64,000 nucleotides of DNA from Corynebacterium terpenotabidum Y-11 (lineage in GTDB: Bacteria; Actinomycetota; Actinomycetes; Mycobacteriales; Mycobacteriaceae), in assembly GCF_000418365.1 (NCBI RefSeq), contig NC_021663.1, positions 186,001 to 250,000 on the forward strand, in the 5' to 3' direction. Positions 9,625-22,735 of this stretch are shown one piece after another. The notes under the pieces are model-generated. The model worked only from the letters and a program-made list of their open reading frames with translations, was not told the origin of the DNA and did no database searches. The position numbers and the translations under genes are program-made. How positions within the stretch are numbered: position 1 is the stretch's first letter; each line of letters starts with the position of its first letter.

Positions 9625-9687
9625 TCGGGCACAGCCACTTCCGGAGCTCACCTGAACAAGGGTGAGTTACTTGTCGTGTGCGTATGT

Positions 9688-9707
9688 TGTTTGAGAACTC
9701 AATAGTG
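9688..9707 (+). promoter_or_regulatory. rrn leader antitermination (boxB/boxA-like) element
   Basis: TGTTTGAGAACTCAATAGTG is the conserved leader sequence of actinobacterial rrn operons, linked to Nus-dependent antitermination and rRNA processing. A second, similar copy lies in the 16S-23S spacer at 11701-11720, as is usual. Confidence 0.75.
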
Positions 9708-9942
9708 TGATGAACCAAGTAGTAATAAGTCGCAGATGATGCGGACGGTGATCGGATGGTTCCGGCACGTGGGTGACTGCGTGTGAAATATTGATCATTC
9801 TTTTTCTGTCTGTTGGTTTTGTGACCGGCGCATGGTCCTGGTCCCCCGACCGGATTGTGCGTGGATGTTCAAGTTTTTTGGATGTCAGCAGTTCAGTATA
9901 TTTTTTTGTTTGCCAGTGATGGCTCTTTATGGGGTTTATTGC

Positions 9943-11476
<1,534 letters not shown>

Positions 11477-11700
11477 AGTTTTTTTTGTGCACCGCGCCAA
11501 CTCGGGTGTTGGGTGCTTTTTTTAATCCGGGTGGATAGTCATCTTTGTGGGTTGTTGTTTGTGTTGTTTGGGGCTTGTTGTGTGCTTGGTTTGTTGCATT
11601 GTTGGGTGTCTGGGACAGCATTGTTCCTGTTGGGGTGCTTGATCTGATTGTGGCTTGTGGGTTGTTGCCTGTGGGTTGTGGTTGGTGGGTGTCCTCGTGT

Positions 11701-11720
11701 TGTTTGAGAACTGTATAGTG
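11701..11720 (+). promoter_or_regulatory. Spacer antitermination element
   Basis: TGTTTGAGAACTGTATAGTG in the 16S-23S spacer repeats the leader element at 9688-9707. The 375-bp spacer (11473-11847) holds no tRNA gene that I can fold, in keeping with other corynebacterial rrn operons. Confidence 0.7.
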
Positions 11721-11847
11721 GACGCGAGTATCTTCTTTTTGATGCAATTTTTTGTAAGCCGTGATCGTTTTTGATCATCTGTGTGTTTTTTGGATGCTGC
11801 CTGCCGGTTGGTGGGTGGTGTTCGTGGCACTGGGCACATTTTTTGTG

Positions 11848-14938
<3,091 letters not shown>

Positions 14939-15098
14939 CCCCGGTTGTGGGGTTGTGTTTGTGTGGTTTACTTGTTGCGTTGACACACCGTGTGTGTTGA
15001 GGGTTTTTGCGTCCACTGTGCAGTGTCTGGAATGGCACGGCATGCCGGGTCCTGACTGTTGTGGTCGGGGGTTTCGGGTGTGTGTTGTTTCGTGTGTT

Positions 15099-15217
15099 TT
15101 GTCGGTGGTTTTAGCGGCGGGGTCACGCCCGGTCCCTTTCCGAACCCGGAAGCTAAGCCTGCCTGCGCCGATGGTACTGCACCTGGGAGGGTGTGGGAGA
15201 GTAGGACGCCGCCGGCA
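15099..15217 (+). rRNA. rrf: 5S ribosomal RNA
   Basis: The 5S core is clear: TAGCGGCGGGGTCACGCCCG, CCGAACCCGGAAGCTAAGCC and GCGCCGATGGTACTGC. The ends GTCGGTGG and CCGCCGGC pair imperfectly to close helix I. It follows 23S by about 160 bp and is the last gene of the operon. Confidence 0.93.
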
Positions 15218-15229
15218 TTCATCGTTGTG

Positions 15230-15293
15230 GTGGGGAGTTCTTGGAGTGTTCAGCCTGTGTGGTTGGGTGTTCTGGGAGCTCCCCACCTTTTTG
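15230..15293 (+). terminator. rrn operon terminator
   Basis: GTGGGGAGTTC and GAGCTCCCCAC form a stem with one G-U pair and a loop of about 40 bases, followed directly by CTTTTTG. It begins 13 bp after the 5S end. Confidence 0.8.
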
Positions 15294-15421
15294 CGTTTAT
15301 TGGGGGTGTTGTGTTGTGCGGTGCCCCGGGGCGGGGTGTGTTGTGCGGGGTGGTGGTGTTTTCACTGTGTAGTCCGCGTGTGCGTGTGCGTGCCGGTGCC
15401 TGGGCCTGTACCTGTGGGTGG

Positions 15422-15503
15422 TGGGGGCCTTTTTCGAGCATGAATGCGCTGAGTTCCTCAACGCGGGGTGATTGTGCTCGATTTCGGCCCCTCCCGGTGG
15501 GCC
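15422..15503. repeat. 82-bp hairpin repeat, copy 1
   Basis: This copy is close to identical to 15716-15796. GGGGCC near the start and GGCCCC near the end are inverted, and CGAGCA/TGCTCG pair inside them, giving a long stem-loop. The inner part GCGCTGAGTTCCTCAACGCG can form a second small hairpin. It could be a terminator, a processing site or a repeat family such as REP. Confidence 0.7.
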
Positions 15504-15715
15504 ACCGCTGTGGGGCCAGCGCTGCCTACAGTGGCAACAGCTGCGGGGGCTGCGGCGGGGCCGATCAGTGGTATGGGATGGCTCGTTGGCGTCGTCCCGC
15601 GTCGCCGGCTTGCTCCGGCGATCGGTTCCGGAGATCAAGCGCGGGGTGTGTCTGACGGAATGTGGCGGTCGACTTCGAGCTGAGGCCCGGACCCGCCGCC
15701 TCAGGTGCGGGGTGG

Positions 15716-15796
15716 TGGGGCCTTTTTCGAGCATGGATGCGCTGAGTTGCTCAACTCGGCGTGATCGTGCTCGATTGCGGCCCCTCCGGTTGGGCC
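15716..15796. repeat. 82-bp hairpin repeat, copy 2
   Basis: Direct repeat of 15422-15503, with only about ten differences. The outer GGGGCC/GGCCCC and CGAGCA/TGCTCG pairing is kept. The copies are 294 bp apart and in the same orientation. Confidence 0.7.
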
Positions 15797-15899
15797 GACG
15801 GGGTGGTTGCGGTGGTTATAGCAGCGGCCACAGCCAAGGGGCGCCGCCGTGGTGACAGCTGAAGGGGAGACGTGGTGGTTTCGGCGAGGGGGTCGCTGC

Positions 15900-15959
15900 G
15901 GTGATTGCTGTGGTGATTGCTGGGGTGATTGCCGGGGTGATTGCTGCGGTGGTAGCTCG
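15900..15959. repeat. 12-bp tandem repeat
   Basis: The unit GGTGATTGCTGG is repeated four times with one or two changes, and a fifth copy (GGTGGTAGCTCG) is more diverged. The period is a multiple of three, but the surrounding frame codes for an implausible Gly-Asp-Cys repeat, so I treat it as non-coding. Confidence 0.8.
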
Positions 15960-16037
15960 ATTGGGCCAGGACCCGTAACTGGTGTCGTGTTGGGCGTTCT
16001 GACTGGCAGTTCGCTTGGCCCGGACCGGCCGACCTGG

Positions 16038-17147
16038 CTAGTACCGGTAGGAACTGGTGAAATGTCGGCGCTCTCCGGAGAGCGGGTCAGTGAACGTCAG
16101 CGCCTGGGCGGTGAGGCCCATCGGGCGGGAGAAGTCCTCATCCTCCACTTGTGGAACGAAGGGAAGTTCCGCCTCAGGATCGAACAGGGCGTCATCGCTG
16201 ATGTCCGTGTAGATCGGGTCGTTGATGATCGGCGTCCCCAGCAGCCTCATGTTCACCCTGAGTTGGTGAGTCCGGCCGGAATGCGGTTGCAACGTCCAGA
16301 CAACGCGGTCGGGTGAGTCACCGTGGCCGCGGAGGCCGACCACTGCCGTCTCACTGTTCGGTGTGTCCGCAGTCAGGTACGTCGCCAGGCGTCCTCTCTC
16401 TTTAGTCATGGCGTGACGCAGTATCCAGGGCTCGTGTGCCGTAGGCAAGGGGCGCGATCCGGTCGGGGAGCCTGTGGCGAGCGCACCTTTCGGCACGGGG
16501 ACGAGATGCTGGTCGGGCGACCACCCGGGCGGGCACGGCGTCACCGCCTCATAGGTCTTCTGTACGGCACGGGCCTCGAACAACTGCTGGTACGCACCGC
16601 GGACCTCCGGTCGCACCGTGAACAGGAGGATGCCCCGGGTGAGTCGGTCCAGCCGGTGTGCAGGAGATAGCGCATCGACGCCGAACTGGCGCCGGGCCCG
16701 GACCACCGCTGTCTCCGTGATGTGCTGTCCACGGGGAAGAGTCGACATGAACGGCGGCTTGTCGACGACCAGGATGTTCTCGTCCCGGTAGAGGAGTCGA
16801 AGCTGCCCAGGGACGGTGCGCTCGGGGGCGGGACGGCGGTAGAACCAGATGAACTGTCCGGACGGGACGATGTCGGTAGGTTGCAGGACGGTGCCGTCGT
16901 CACGTCGTACTTCACGGCGGCGGAACCGTTCCATCAGGGCAGCTTCATCATCGGTGGGATCGTGATGGTGTTGTGTAGTGATGAGGTGCCGGACTGCGGC
17001 TGCAGCGGTCATCGATGTCTCCAACCGGACCCTTGAGGGGTTGAGTCCGTCGGCGACAGGCAGTGGTGGGTTACGCAGGGTGAGCTCCTCATCGCTATAT
17101 CTGGACAAGATTACGGCACCACTCCGGCACCTCCCGGAAACGGACAT
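16038..17147 (-). CDS. RluA-family pseudouridine synthase
   Basis: Converts uridine to pseudouridine in structured RNA; the target site is unknown. The catalytic-loop motif is visible as SPAHRLDRLTRGILLF, with the aspartate of HRLD as nucleophile. Other family blocks are LYRDENILVVDKPPFMSTLP and HSGRTHQLRVNMRLLGTPI. The preceding segment NPPLPVADGLNPSRVRL is typical of the actinobacterial branch and argues for a start upstream of it. I chose ATG 17147; TTG 17108 and ATG 17012 are alternatives, and none has a strong ribosome site. The stop is at 16038. The gene is convergent with the 3' repeat region of rrn and divergent from the uspA-like gene. Confidence 0.9.
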   Translation of the reverse strand: MSVSGRCRSGAVILSRYSDEELTLRNPPLPVADGLNPSRVRLETSMTAAAAVRHLITTQHHHDPTDDEAALMERFRRREVRRDDGTVLQPTDIVPSGQFIWFYRRPAPERTVPGQLRLLYRDENILVVDKPPFMSTLPRGQHITETAVVRARRQFGVDALSPAHRLDRLTRGILLFTVRPEVRGAYQQLFEARAVQKTYEAVTPCPPGWSPDQHLVPVPKGALATGSPTGSRPLPTAHEPWILRHAMTKERGRLATYLTADTPNSETAVVGLRGHGDSPDRVVWTLQPHSGRTHQLRVNMRLLGTPIINDPIYTDISDDALFDPEAELPFVPQVEDEDFSRPMGLTAQALTFTDPLSGERRHFTSSYRY

Positions 17148-17316
17148 CGGAGGACCCACGATCCGCCCGGTGTGGGGACGAATCGGGTTCCTGCGCCCGA
17201 GAACATCCCCAAGTAGTGCCCGATCTGCGCAGGTGGGTGCCTGAATGATCACGGCCGGTGCCCTCATTACCCCCGCGTGGGGGTGCTGGGTGATCCCGCT
17301 CAATCTTAGGGCGGGT

Positions 17317-17322
17317 GATAAT
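17317..17322 (+). promoter_or_regulatory. Candidate -10 box for the universal stress gene
   Basis: GATAAT preceded by TG-type sequence lies about 40 bp upstream of the USP start. No clear -35 box is visible, so the element is tentative. Confidence 0.35.
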
Positions 17323-17363
17323 GGGGGTGTACGGGAGAAAGCCAACAGACAAGGATGGAACCC

Positions 17364-18275
17364 ATGTCGAACACCAAGATCACCGCAGATGATGCCATCG
17401 TCGTTGCCGTTGACGGTTCTGAGGCCAGCGCCACCGCTGTCGCCTGGGCCGCAAACGCCGCGACCAAGCGCGGCGCCGCGTTGAAGCTCGTCACCGCCTA
17501 CACCATGCCGCAGTTCATGTATGCGGACGGGATGGTTCCTCCGCAGGAGCTTTACGACGAGCTCGAGAAGGAGGCGCTGGACAAGATCACCAACGCCCGT
17601 GAGCAGGTGGCAGCGTTCAACCCTGATCTGACTGTCGGCCACATCGTTGTCGAGGGCACCCCGATCGACATGCTCCTGGAACTCTCCGAGTCCGCAGACA
17701 TCATCGTGATGGGTTCGCGTGGTCTCGGCGGGCTCTCTGGTCTGGTTCTGGGTTCGGTCTCCTCCGCCGTCGTCTCCCACGCGGCCTGCCCGGTCGTCGT
17801 CATCCGTAAGGACAACAACGTCACCGGCGACAACAAGTACGGCCCGGTCGCCGTGGGTGTGGACGGTTCGGAGATCTCCCGCAAGGCCATGGAGTACGCG
17901 TTCCGCGAGGCGGACGCCCGCAAGGCACCGCTACGCGCGGTCCACAGCTGGGCGGACCAGGAACTGCAGACCAGCCTGGTCGGGCTGAGCGCGATGCAGA
18001 GCCAGATCGACGCCATCGCCGCTCAGGAGCGTTCGATGCTGTCCAACGAGCTCGCCCCGTTCCGTGAGCAGTACCCGAATGTCGAGGTCGAGGAAATCCT
18101 CTCCCGCGACCGGCCGATCCAGGTCCTCAAGGACGCGGCCGAAGGTGCGCAGCTGCTGGTCCTCGGCTCCCACGGCCGGGGCGGATTCAAGGGCATGCTG
18201 CTCGGTTCCACCTCGCGTGCACTGCTCCAGTACGCTCCCTGCCCGATGATGGTGGTCCGCCCGACCTCCCGCTGA
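17364..18275 (+). CDS. Universal stress protein with two UspA domains
   Basis: Cytoplasmic ATP-binding stress protein made of two UspA domains in tandem (about 8-150 and 160-300). Each domain ends in the nucleotide-binding signature: GSRGLGGLSGLVLGSVSSAV and GSHGRGGFKGMLLGSTSRAL. Both open with a VAVDGS or VGVDGS strand. Start chosen at MSNTKI (17364) because AAGG stands 9 bases upstream; the ATG at 17355 is too close to this site. The length of about 303 residues is normal for double-domain actinobacterial USPs, which are often induced in stasis or low oxygen. The gene is monocistronic. Confidence 0.92.
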   Translation: MSNTKITADDAIVVAVDGSEASATAVAWAANAATKRGAALKLVTAYTMPQFMYADGMVPPQELYDELEKEALDKITNAREQVAAFNPDLTVGHIVVEGTPIDMLLELSESADIIVMGSRGLGGLSGLVLGSVSSAVVSHAACPVVVIRKDNNVTGDNKYGPVAVGVDGSEISRKAMEYAFREADARKAPLRAVHSWADQELQTSLVGLSAMQSQIDAIAAQERSMLSNELAPFREQYPNVEVEEILSRDRPIQVLKDAAEGAQLLVLGSHGRGGFKGMLLGSTSRALLQYAPCPMMVVRPTSR

Positions 18276-18445
18276 GCGGAGCGACTGCCGACCTGACGGG
18301 CCCTGTCGCGTCCGGGCGCTGACACGCAGACAGCTTTTTCTGTCGTGTAGAATCGTCCCAGACACGGCAGGGTCCTGTCATTGACCCGGCGTCAGCAGGA
18401 GAGCCCGTCAGGTGGCTTCAGGCAGGTGACCCCAGGAGGGAAGAG

Positions 18446-19171
18446 ATGGCGAATTTCGCATCGACGACGCAGGGCGGCGACGCCATCGCTGCGGACGACG
18501 CTTCGTCGTCCCGGAAGCATGCCGCTCGTACCTCCGCCAAGCCCTCCTCCCGTTCTTCGTCCGGCGCCGGCAGCACCCGTCGGCGCAACCGCCCGGGTCC
18601 TCGCCAGCGGCTGCTGGAAAGTGCCACCAGACTGTTCACCACAGAGGGGATCCGGGTAATCGGCATTGACCGCATCCTGCGGGACGCCGATGTGGCCAAG
18701 GCGAGTCTCTACTCGTTGTTTGGCTCCAAGGACAACCTGGTGGTCGCCTACATCGAGGAGCTCGACCAGGACTGGCGTCGGCGGTGGGAGGAGATGTGCG
18801 CCGACCGCCCGAAGCCGGAGGACCGGATCCTCGCTTTCTTCGACATGGCCATCGCCGATGAGCCGAAGGAAAACTTCCGCGGCTCCCATTTTCAGAACGC
18901 GGCCAGTGAATACCCGCGTCCGGAAACCGACAGCGAACACCGGATCCGGCAGGCCGCACTGGCCCACCGGAGCTGGTGTCGTGACACCATGGCGGATCTG
19001 CTCACCGAGAAGTTCGGCTATGCGTCGAGGACGCTTGCCGATCAGCTCATCGTCTTCCTCGACGGCGGCATTGCCGGATCCAAGATGAGCCGTACCGTCT
19101 CCCCGCTGGAAACCTCCCGGGAGCTGGCGAAACAACTTCTCTATACCGCTCCCATGATGTACACCATCTGA
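18446..19171 (+). CDS. TetR-family transcriptional regulator
   Basis: DNA-binding repressor type. A basic, disordered N-terminal tail (1-50) precedes the TetR helix-turn-helix (about 54-100), with RLLESATRLFTTEGIRVIGI and the recognition part KASLYSLFGSKDNLV. The C-terminal ligand domain has no recognisable specificity. A strong ribosome site (AGGAGGGAAG) stands before ATG 18446. The target is unknown; the next gene (yidC paralogue) is convergent, so it is not an obvious target. A -10-like TAGAAT at 18348-18353 is a possible promoter. Confidence 0.88.
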   Translation: MANFASTTQGGDAIAADDASSSRKHAARTSAKPSSRSSSGAGSTRRRNRPGPRQRLLESATRLFTTEGIRVIGIDRILRDADVAKASLYSLFGSKDNLVVAYIEELDQDWRRRWEEMCADRPKPEDRILAFFDMAIADEPKENFRGSHFQNAASEYPRPETDSEHRIRQAALAHRSWCRDTMADLLTEKFGYASRTLADQLIVFLDGGIAGSKMSRTVSPLETSRELAKQLLYTAPMMYTI

Positions 19172-19177
19172 CGCCGA

Positions 19178-20188
19178 CTAGTCGTCGAGCCGGTGTCGGC
19201 CGGCCTCTCCGGTATCCGCGTCCGGAACCTCGCTGTCCGGATCCGGAGCCTCGCTCCCCGTCGTCGGGGCGGGCAGAGCAACTGCCCCGTTCTTCTTCGC
19301 CTGCTTCAACTGCTTACGGCGCGCTGCGGCGTCCTTCCGGTGGCTCAGGAACTCCTCGGTGTACGGGGCCTTCCGGTCCATCACGAGGTTGAGCCCTACG
19401 GTCTGCGCCACCGTCCACAGGTTGTTCGCCACCCAGTAGCACATGATCGCCACCGGAGCGGGGCCGGCGAGCCCGAAGAACAGCGGGAACAACAGCACAA
19501 AGGGCGTCATGCCGATGAGGAACTTGAACAGTCCACGGGCCAGGGCGCTGTCCTCGTCGAGTGTCATCCAGTTCCGGCGCACCGAATACGCCATGTTGAG
19601 TGTCGTGAGAATCGCGGCGATGGTGCACAACGGCAGGGCAACACGGAAGACCTCCGAGGAGGTGGTTCCGAGGAAGGTGAACCGCTCATCGGTCATCACC
19701 GAGTACGCCGGCAACGGCACACCGAAGACCTTGGCATCCAGGAACTGATCCACGTCAGTGCTGTTCAGGGCGCCGATGCTCTGATGCTCCGCATTCTCCA
19801 GGTCCGTAGGCCGGGACACGGTCAGCAGGATTCGGTAGAGGCCCAGGAACACCGGGATCTGGATGAGGGACGGGATGCAGCCGTCCCGCATCCGGTATCC
19901 GCCCTCACGCTGTAGTGCGCGACGGCGGTTCATCTTCTCCTTCACCGCCTCCGGATCCTTGTTGCCCGCGTACTCCCTGTCCAGCGCGGCCAGGGCGGGA
20001 CGCAGGTTGATGAGCATCCGGCTCGAATGTTGGGCACGGTAGGCGAAGGGCAGGAGGATCAGACGGACCGTGAGGACCAGCAACAGGATCGTCAGGGGCC
20101 AGGCGTCGACCGCATCCATGCCGAGCGCGGTGAGCGCGGCATGCCAGGCCTTCATCACCAGGGAGACGGGGTATTCGATGATCTGCAC
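19178..20188 (-). CDS. YidC/Oxa1-family membrane insertase (paralogue)
   Basis: Inserts or folds membrane proteins alongside Sec. The family core is visible: a first helix with WPLTILLLVLTVRLILLPFA, the charged cytoplasmic hairpin YAGNKDPEAVKEKMNRRRAL, IPSLIQIPVFLGLYRIL, then the last helices with PVAIMCYWVANNLWTVAQT. The C-terminal tail (about 285-336) is charged and Pro/Asp-rich. With 336 residues and a location far from rpmH/rnpA (not in this window), it is probably the second actinobacterial YidC rather than the dnaA-linked copy. It is divergent from the histidine kinase, with 73 bp between the starts. Confidence 0.9.
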   Translation of the reverse strand: MQIIEYPVSLVMKAWHAALTALGMDAVDAWPLTILLLVLTVRLILLPFAYRAQHSSRMLINLRPALAALDREYAGNKDPEAVKEKMNRRRALQREGGYRMRDGCIPSLIQIPVFLGLYRILLTVSRPTDLENAEHQSIGALNSTDVDQFLDAKVFGVPLPAYSVMTDERFTFLGTTSSEVFRVALPLCTIAAILTTLNMAYSVRRNWMTLDEDSALARGLFKFLIGMTPFVLLFPLFFGLAGPAPVAIMCYWVANNLWTVAQTVGLNLVMDRKAPYTEEFLSHRKDAAARRKQLKQAKKNGAVALPAPTTGSEAPDPDSEVPDADTGEAGRHRLDD

Positions 20189-20261
20189 GGTTAGAGAATA
20201 CTCGGGGCTGCCGCACCCCGGCCCGCCACCGGTGTAGTGAAGGACAGGCTACGGTACATAT

Positions 20262-21560
20262 ATGAGCTCTACGACTTTCCCGCCGGTCCCCACCGCCGGT
20301 GACGGCACCGGGGTGTTCCGCGGGTCGGCGGTGATCCGTGGCTCGCTCGCGGTCGTCCTGGTCATGTTGCTGGCAGTAACGGTGGCGGCGGCTGCGCGGC
20401 GGGACGGGGGTTCGCTGACGCCCGTTATCGTTCTTGCGATACCGTTCGCGGTCGTCGCCGGAACCGGTCTCGCCCGTCCGTTCCCGGTGGAATCACCGCA
20501 CCGCTACGGGTGGTTGGCGATCCTGACGCTGCTGTGGATCGCGCTGGCGTCCCAGGAGGCCATCGCGTCCTACCTGGCACTGATACTGTTCGTCCTCTAT
20601 CTCCTGCTGCTGCCGACGCCGTGGGGTGCGGTGGCGACGGGATTGGCCACTGCGCTGGCTGTCATCCTGTCCACGACGGTGGCCGGGCCGACAGTCGGGG
20701 CGGTCCTCGGGCCGGTGCTCGCCGGTGTGGCGGCGATCGCCATTGCCGCCGGCGTCCGCAGCATGTCCGTGGTCAGCGAGGAACGTCGGCAACTCATCGA
20801 TGAGCTGGTCCGCACCCGGGGTCTGCTGGCGGAATCCGAGCGGCAGGCCGGGATCATCACCGAACGTGAACGGCTCGCCCACGAGATCCACGACACGGTC
20901 GCCCAGGGTCTCTCGAGTATTCAGTTGCTGCTCCACGCCGCAGAACGGGACATCCCGGGGACGTCGCCGGCCCGGTCCCGCGTTGAACTCGCGCGCGCCA
21001 CGGCGGCGCAGAGTCTGCGGGAGACCCGGGCGATCATCGCTGCCCTGCAACCCGATGATCTTCAAACGGGGACGTTCTCGGAGGCGCTGCGTCGACTGGC
21101 GGAGTCCGCCTCCGGGGACGGTCTGGAGGTCACTGTCGATATCGAGGACGCCGGGGACGCCGGGACTGCCTCCGCTGAGGGGGCCACTTTGTCGACGGGC
21201 CTGCCGATGCGGTTGGAGGCGGGGCTGCTGAGGGTCGCCCAGTCGGCGGTGTCCAATGTGCGCCAGCACTCCGGGGCGGCGCGGGCCAAGATCACTCTCA
21301 CCGTGGAGCCCGGGTCGGTGCGGCTGGACATTGTCGACGACGGTCGAGGATTCGATACCACCGAGGTGGACCGGTCGGTCACGGAGCGGGCGAAAGAGGG
21401 GCATATCGGCCTGTCGGCGATGCGGCACCGCGCCCGTGATCTCGGTGGCACGCTGGAGATCGAATCTGCCCCGGGGCGCGGGACCGCAGTAGTGGTCAGC
21501 GTCCCGCGCAGCGCGCAGGAACACCAGGCCGACACAGCTGACGAAGGAGAGAATGCATGA
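20262..21560 (+). CDS. Sensor histidine kinase, NarL/UhpB (HisKA_3) type
   Basis: Membrane sensor that passes phosphate to the response regulator encoded next. Five or six hydrophobic helices occupy residues about 20-170 with no large external domain, so sensing is probably within or near the membrane. The HisKA_3 motif is ERLAHEIHDTVAQGLSSIQL with the phospho-accepting His at residue 210. The ATPase part has the blocks IVDDGRGFD and HIGLSAMRHRARDLGG. The stop overlaps the regulator start by ATGA, so the two are translationally coupled. The layout is that of the corynebacterial heme-type systems (HrrS/ChrS), but no heme gene lies nearby. Confidence 0.92.
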   Translation: MSSTTFPPVPTAGDGTGVFRGSAVIRGSLAVVLVMLLAVTVAAAARRDGGSLTPVIVLAIPFAVVAGTGLARPFPVESPHRYGWLAILTLLWIALASQEAIASYLALILFVLYLLLLPTPWGAVATGLATALAVILSTTVAGPTVGAVLGPVLAGVAAIAIAAGVRSMSVVSEERRQLIDELVRTRGLLAESERQAGIITERERLAHEIHDTVAQGLSSIQLLLHAAERDIPGTSPARSRVELARATAAQSLRETRAIIAALQPDDLQTGTFSEALRRLAESASGDGLEVTVDIEDAGDAGTASAEGATLSTGLPMRLEAGLLRVAQSAVSNVRQHSGAARAKITLTVEPGSVRLDIVDDGRGFDTTEVDRSVTERAKEGHIGLSAMRHRARDLGGTLEIESAPGRGTAVVVSVPRSAQEHQADTADEGENA

Positions 21561-22210
21561 TCCGGGTACTGCTCGCGGACGACCATGCCATCGTGAGAAT
21601 GGGACTTCGGGCCGTTCTCGATAGTGACGATGAGATAGTCATTGTCGCTGAAGTGGAAACCGCGAACGATGCCGTCCGTGCTGTGGAAGAGTCGATGACG
21701 GCCGAGGACGGTGGTATTGACGTCGTCCTTATGGATCTTCGGTTCGGTCCCGGCCAGACCGGGCGGGAGCGGGAAGGGGGAGCGTCCGCCACGGCCCGGA
21801 TCCGGGCATTCCCGACGCCGCCGAATGTTCTTGTCGTCACGAACTATGACACTGATGTCGATATTCTCGGAGCCGTCGAGGCGGGTGCCGTCGGCTACCT
21901 GCTCAAGGATGCCCCTCCGACGGAACTTATCGCTGCAGTCCGTGCGGCGGCGAATGGGACGGCGGCGATGTCCGGGGCGGTGGCCACCCGGTTACTGCAC
22001 CGGGAGGAGCAACCGGAACATGTGTTGACGGCGCGGGAACTCGAAGTTCTCCAACTGGTTGCCGTCGGCCGTACGAACCGGGAAATCGGTACGACGCTGT
22101 TTCTCTCCGAGGCGACCGTCAAATCGCATCTCGTGCATATCAATACGAAACTCGGAGTTCGCTCCCGCACGTCCGCTGTCGCGGCAGCCCGGGAGGCGGG
22201 AATGCTCTGA
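21557..22210 (+). CDS. NarL/LuxR-family response regulator
   Basis: Partner of the kinase upstream. The receiver domain (1-125) has the acidic pocket in LLADDHAIV, the phospho-acceptor D60 in VVLMDLRFGPG, and the conserved K in GYLLKDAPP. The LuxR helix-turn-helix (about 150-215) contains LTARELEVLQLVAVGRTNRE and FLSEATVKSHLVHI. By eye the sequence is close to the HrrA/ChrA heme-responsive regulators of corynebacteria (for example VLVVTNYDTDVDILGAVEAG), so control of heme genes is a reasonable inference but not shown by context. Confidence 0.92.
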   Translation: MIRVLLADDHAIVRMGLRAVLDSDDEIVIVAEVETANDAVRAVEESMTAEDGGIDVVLMDLRFGPGQTGREREGGASATARIRAFPTPPNVLVVTNYDTDVDILGAVEAGAVGYLLKDAPPTELIAAVRAAANGTAAMSGAVATRLLHREEQPEHVLTARELEVLQLVAVGRTNREIGTTLFLSEATVKSHLVHINTKLGVRSRTSAVAAAREAGML

Positions 22211-22220
22211 TCAGGCCAGA

Positions 22221-22583
22221 TCAGCGGTCGGCCGGGTTGGCCGCTTCGTAGGCGGCGATGATCTCGTGGGAGATCTGGCCACGTGCGGAGACGGCGTGGT
22301 TGTTGTCACGGGCCCATTCGCGGATACGACGGTTGCGGTTCGGGTCGGACTTCGTGGCGGACGAGGCGGCGCCCCGACCACGGGGAGCGCGGGCCCGGGT
22401 GACCTTGGTCGCGACCTTGAGATACGGCTCCAGATCATGAGCGAACTTCAGGGCGTTCTCTTCGGACAGGTCGAGGGTGTAGTCGGAACCCGCGTAGGAG
22501 AACTCGACAACATTGACCTCGTCGGAGCTCAGCGCGGTGCCGTCAACGTCGTCAAAGAACTGGGTGATTTCGCGGCGTGCCAT
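22221..22583 (-). CDS. lsr2: Lsr2-family nucleoid-associated xenogeneic silencer
   Basis: Small DNA-bridging protein that binds AT-rich DNA and silences foreign genes (Lsr2 in mycobacteria, CgpS in C. glutamicum). The N-terminal oligomerisation domain is VVEFSYAGSDYTLDLSEENA, and the C-terminal DNA-binding domain is RRIREWARDNNHAVSARGQI. The usual minor-groove motif RGR appears here as RGQ, which is unusual. At 120 residues it has family length. Start at MARREITQFFDD with AAGGAATATCCC just upstream. It may silence the AT-rich toxin-like region at 41-43 kb. Confidence 0.94.
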   Translation of the reverse strand: MARREITQFFDDVDGTALSSDEVNVVEFSYAGSDYTLDLSEENALKFAHDLEPYLKVATKVTRARAPRGRGAASSATKSDPNRNRRIREWARDNNHAVSARGQISHEIIAAYEAANPADR

Positions 22584-22735
22584 GGGATATTCCTTTACTC
22601 GGCGATCAGCAGGATACTGGTACTTCTGAAGTGCGAGTCTAACCTATGGTGCGCCGGAAAGGCGAGAATTGGCCCTGGCAATTGTCTGGGTATTGCGGAA
22701 GCGCAATTACTGAGGGGTCGATACCGAAAACCGGC

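Larger units (their letters stand above)
15294..16037. other. Gene-free, repeat-bearing stretch after the rrn operon
   Basis: No convincing coding region. Short open frames here have biased low-complexity translations and no family motifs. The stretch holds two copies of an approximately 82-bp hairpin element (15422-15503, 15716-15796) and a 12-bp tandem repeat (15900-15959), all described separately. Confidence 0.6.

Noticed and set aside
15900..15959. Possible CRISPR array
   Set aside because: The repeats are contiguous 12-mers with no spacers, and no cas gene is in the window.
15849..16316. Open frame with Gly-Asp-Cys repeats downstream of rrn
   Set aside because: The repeats come from the 12-bp tandem array, and the 3' part is antisense to the pseudouridine synthase gene.
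17148..17780. Upstream extension of the pseudouridine synthase frame
   Set aside because: It runs antisense through the universal stress gene and loses family similarity above the NPPLPVADG segment.
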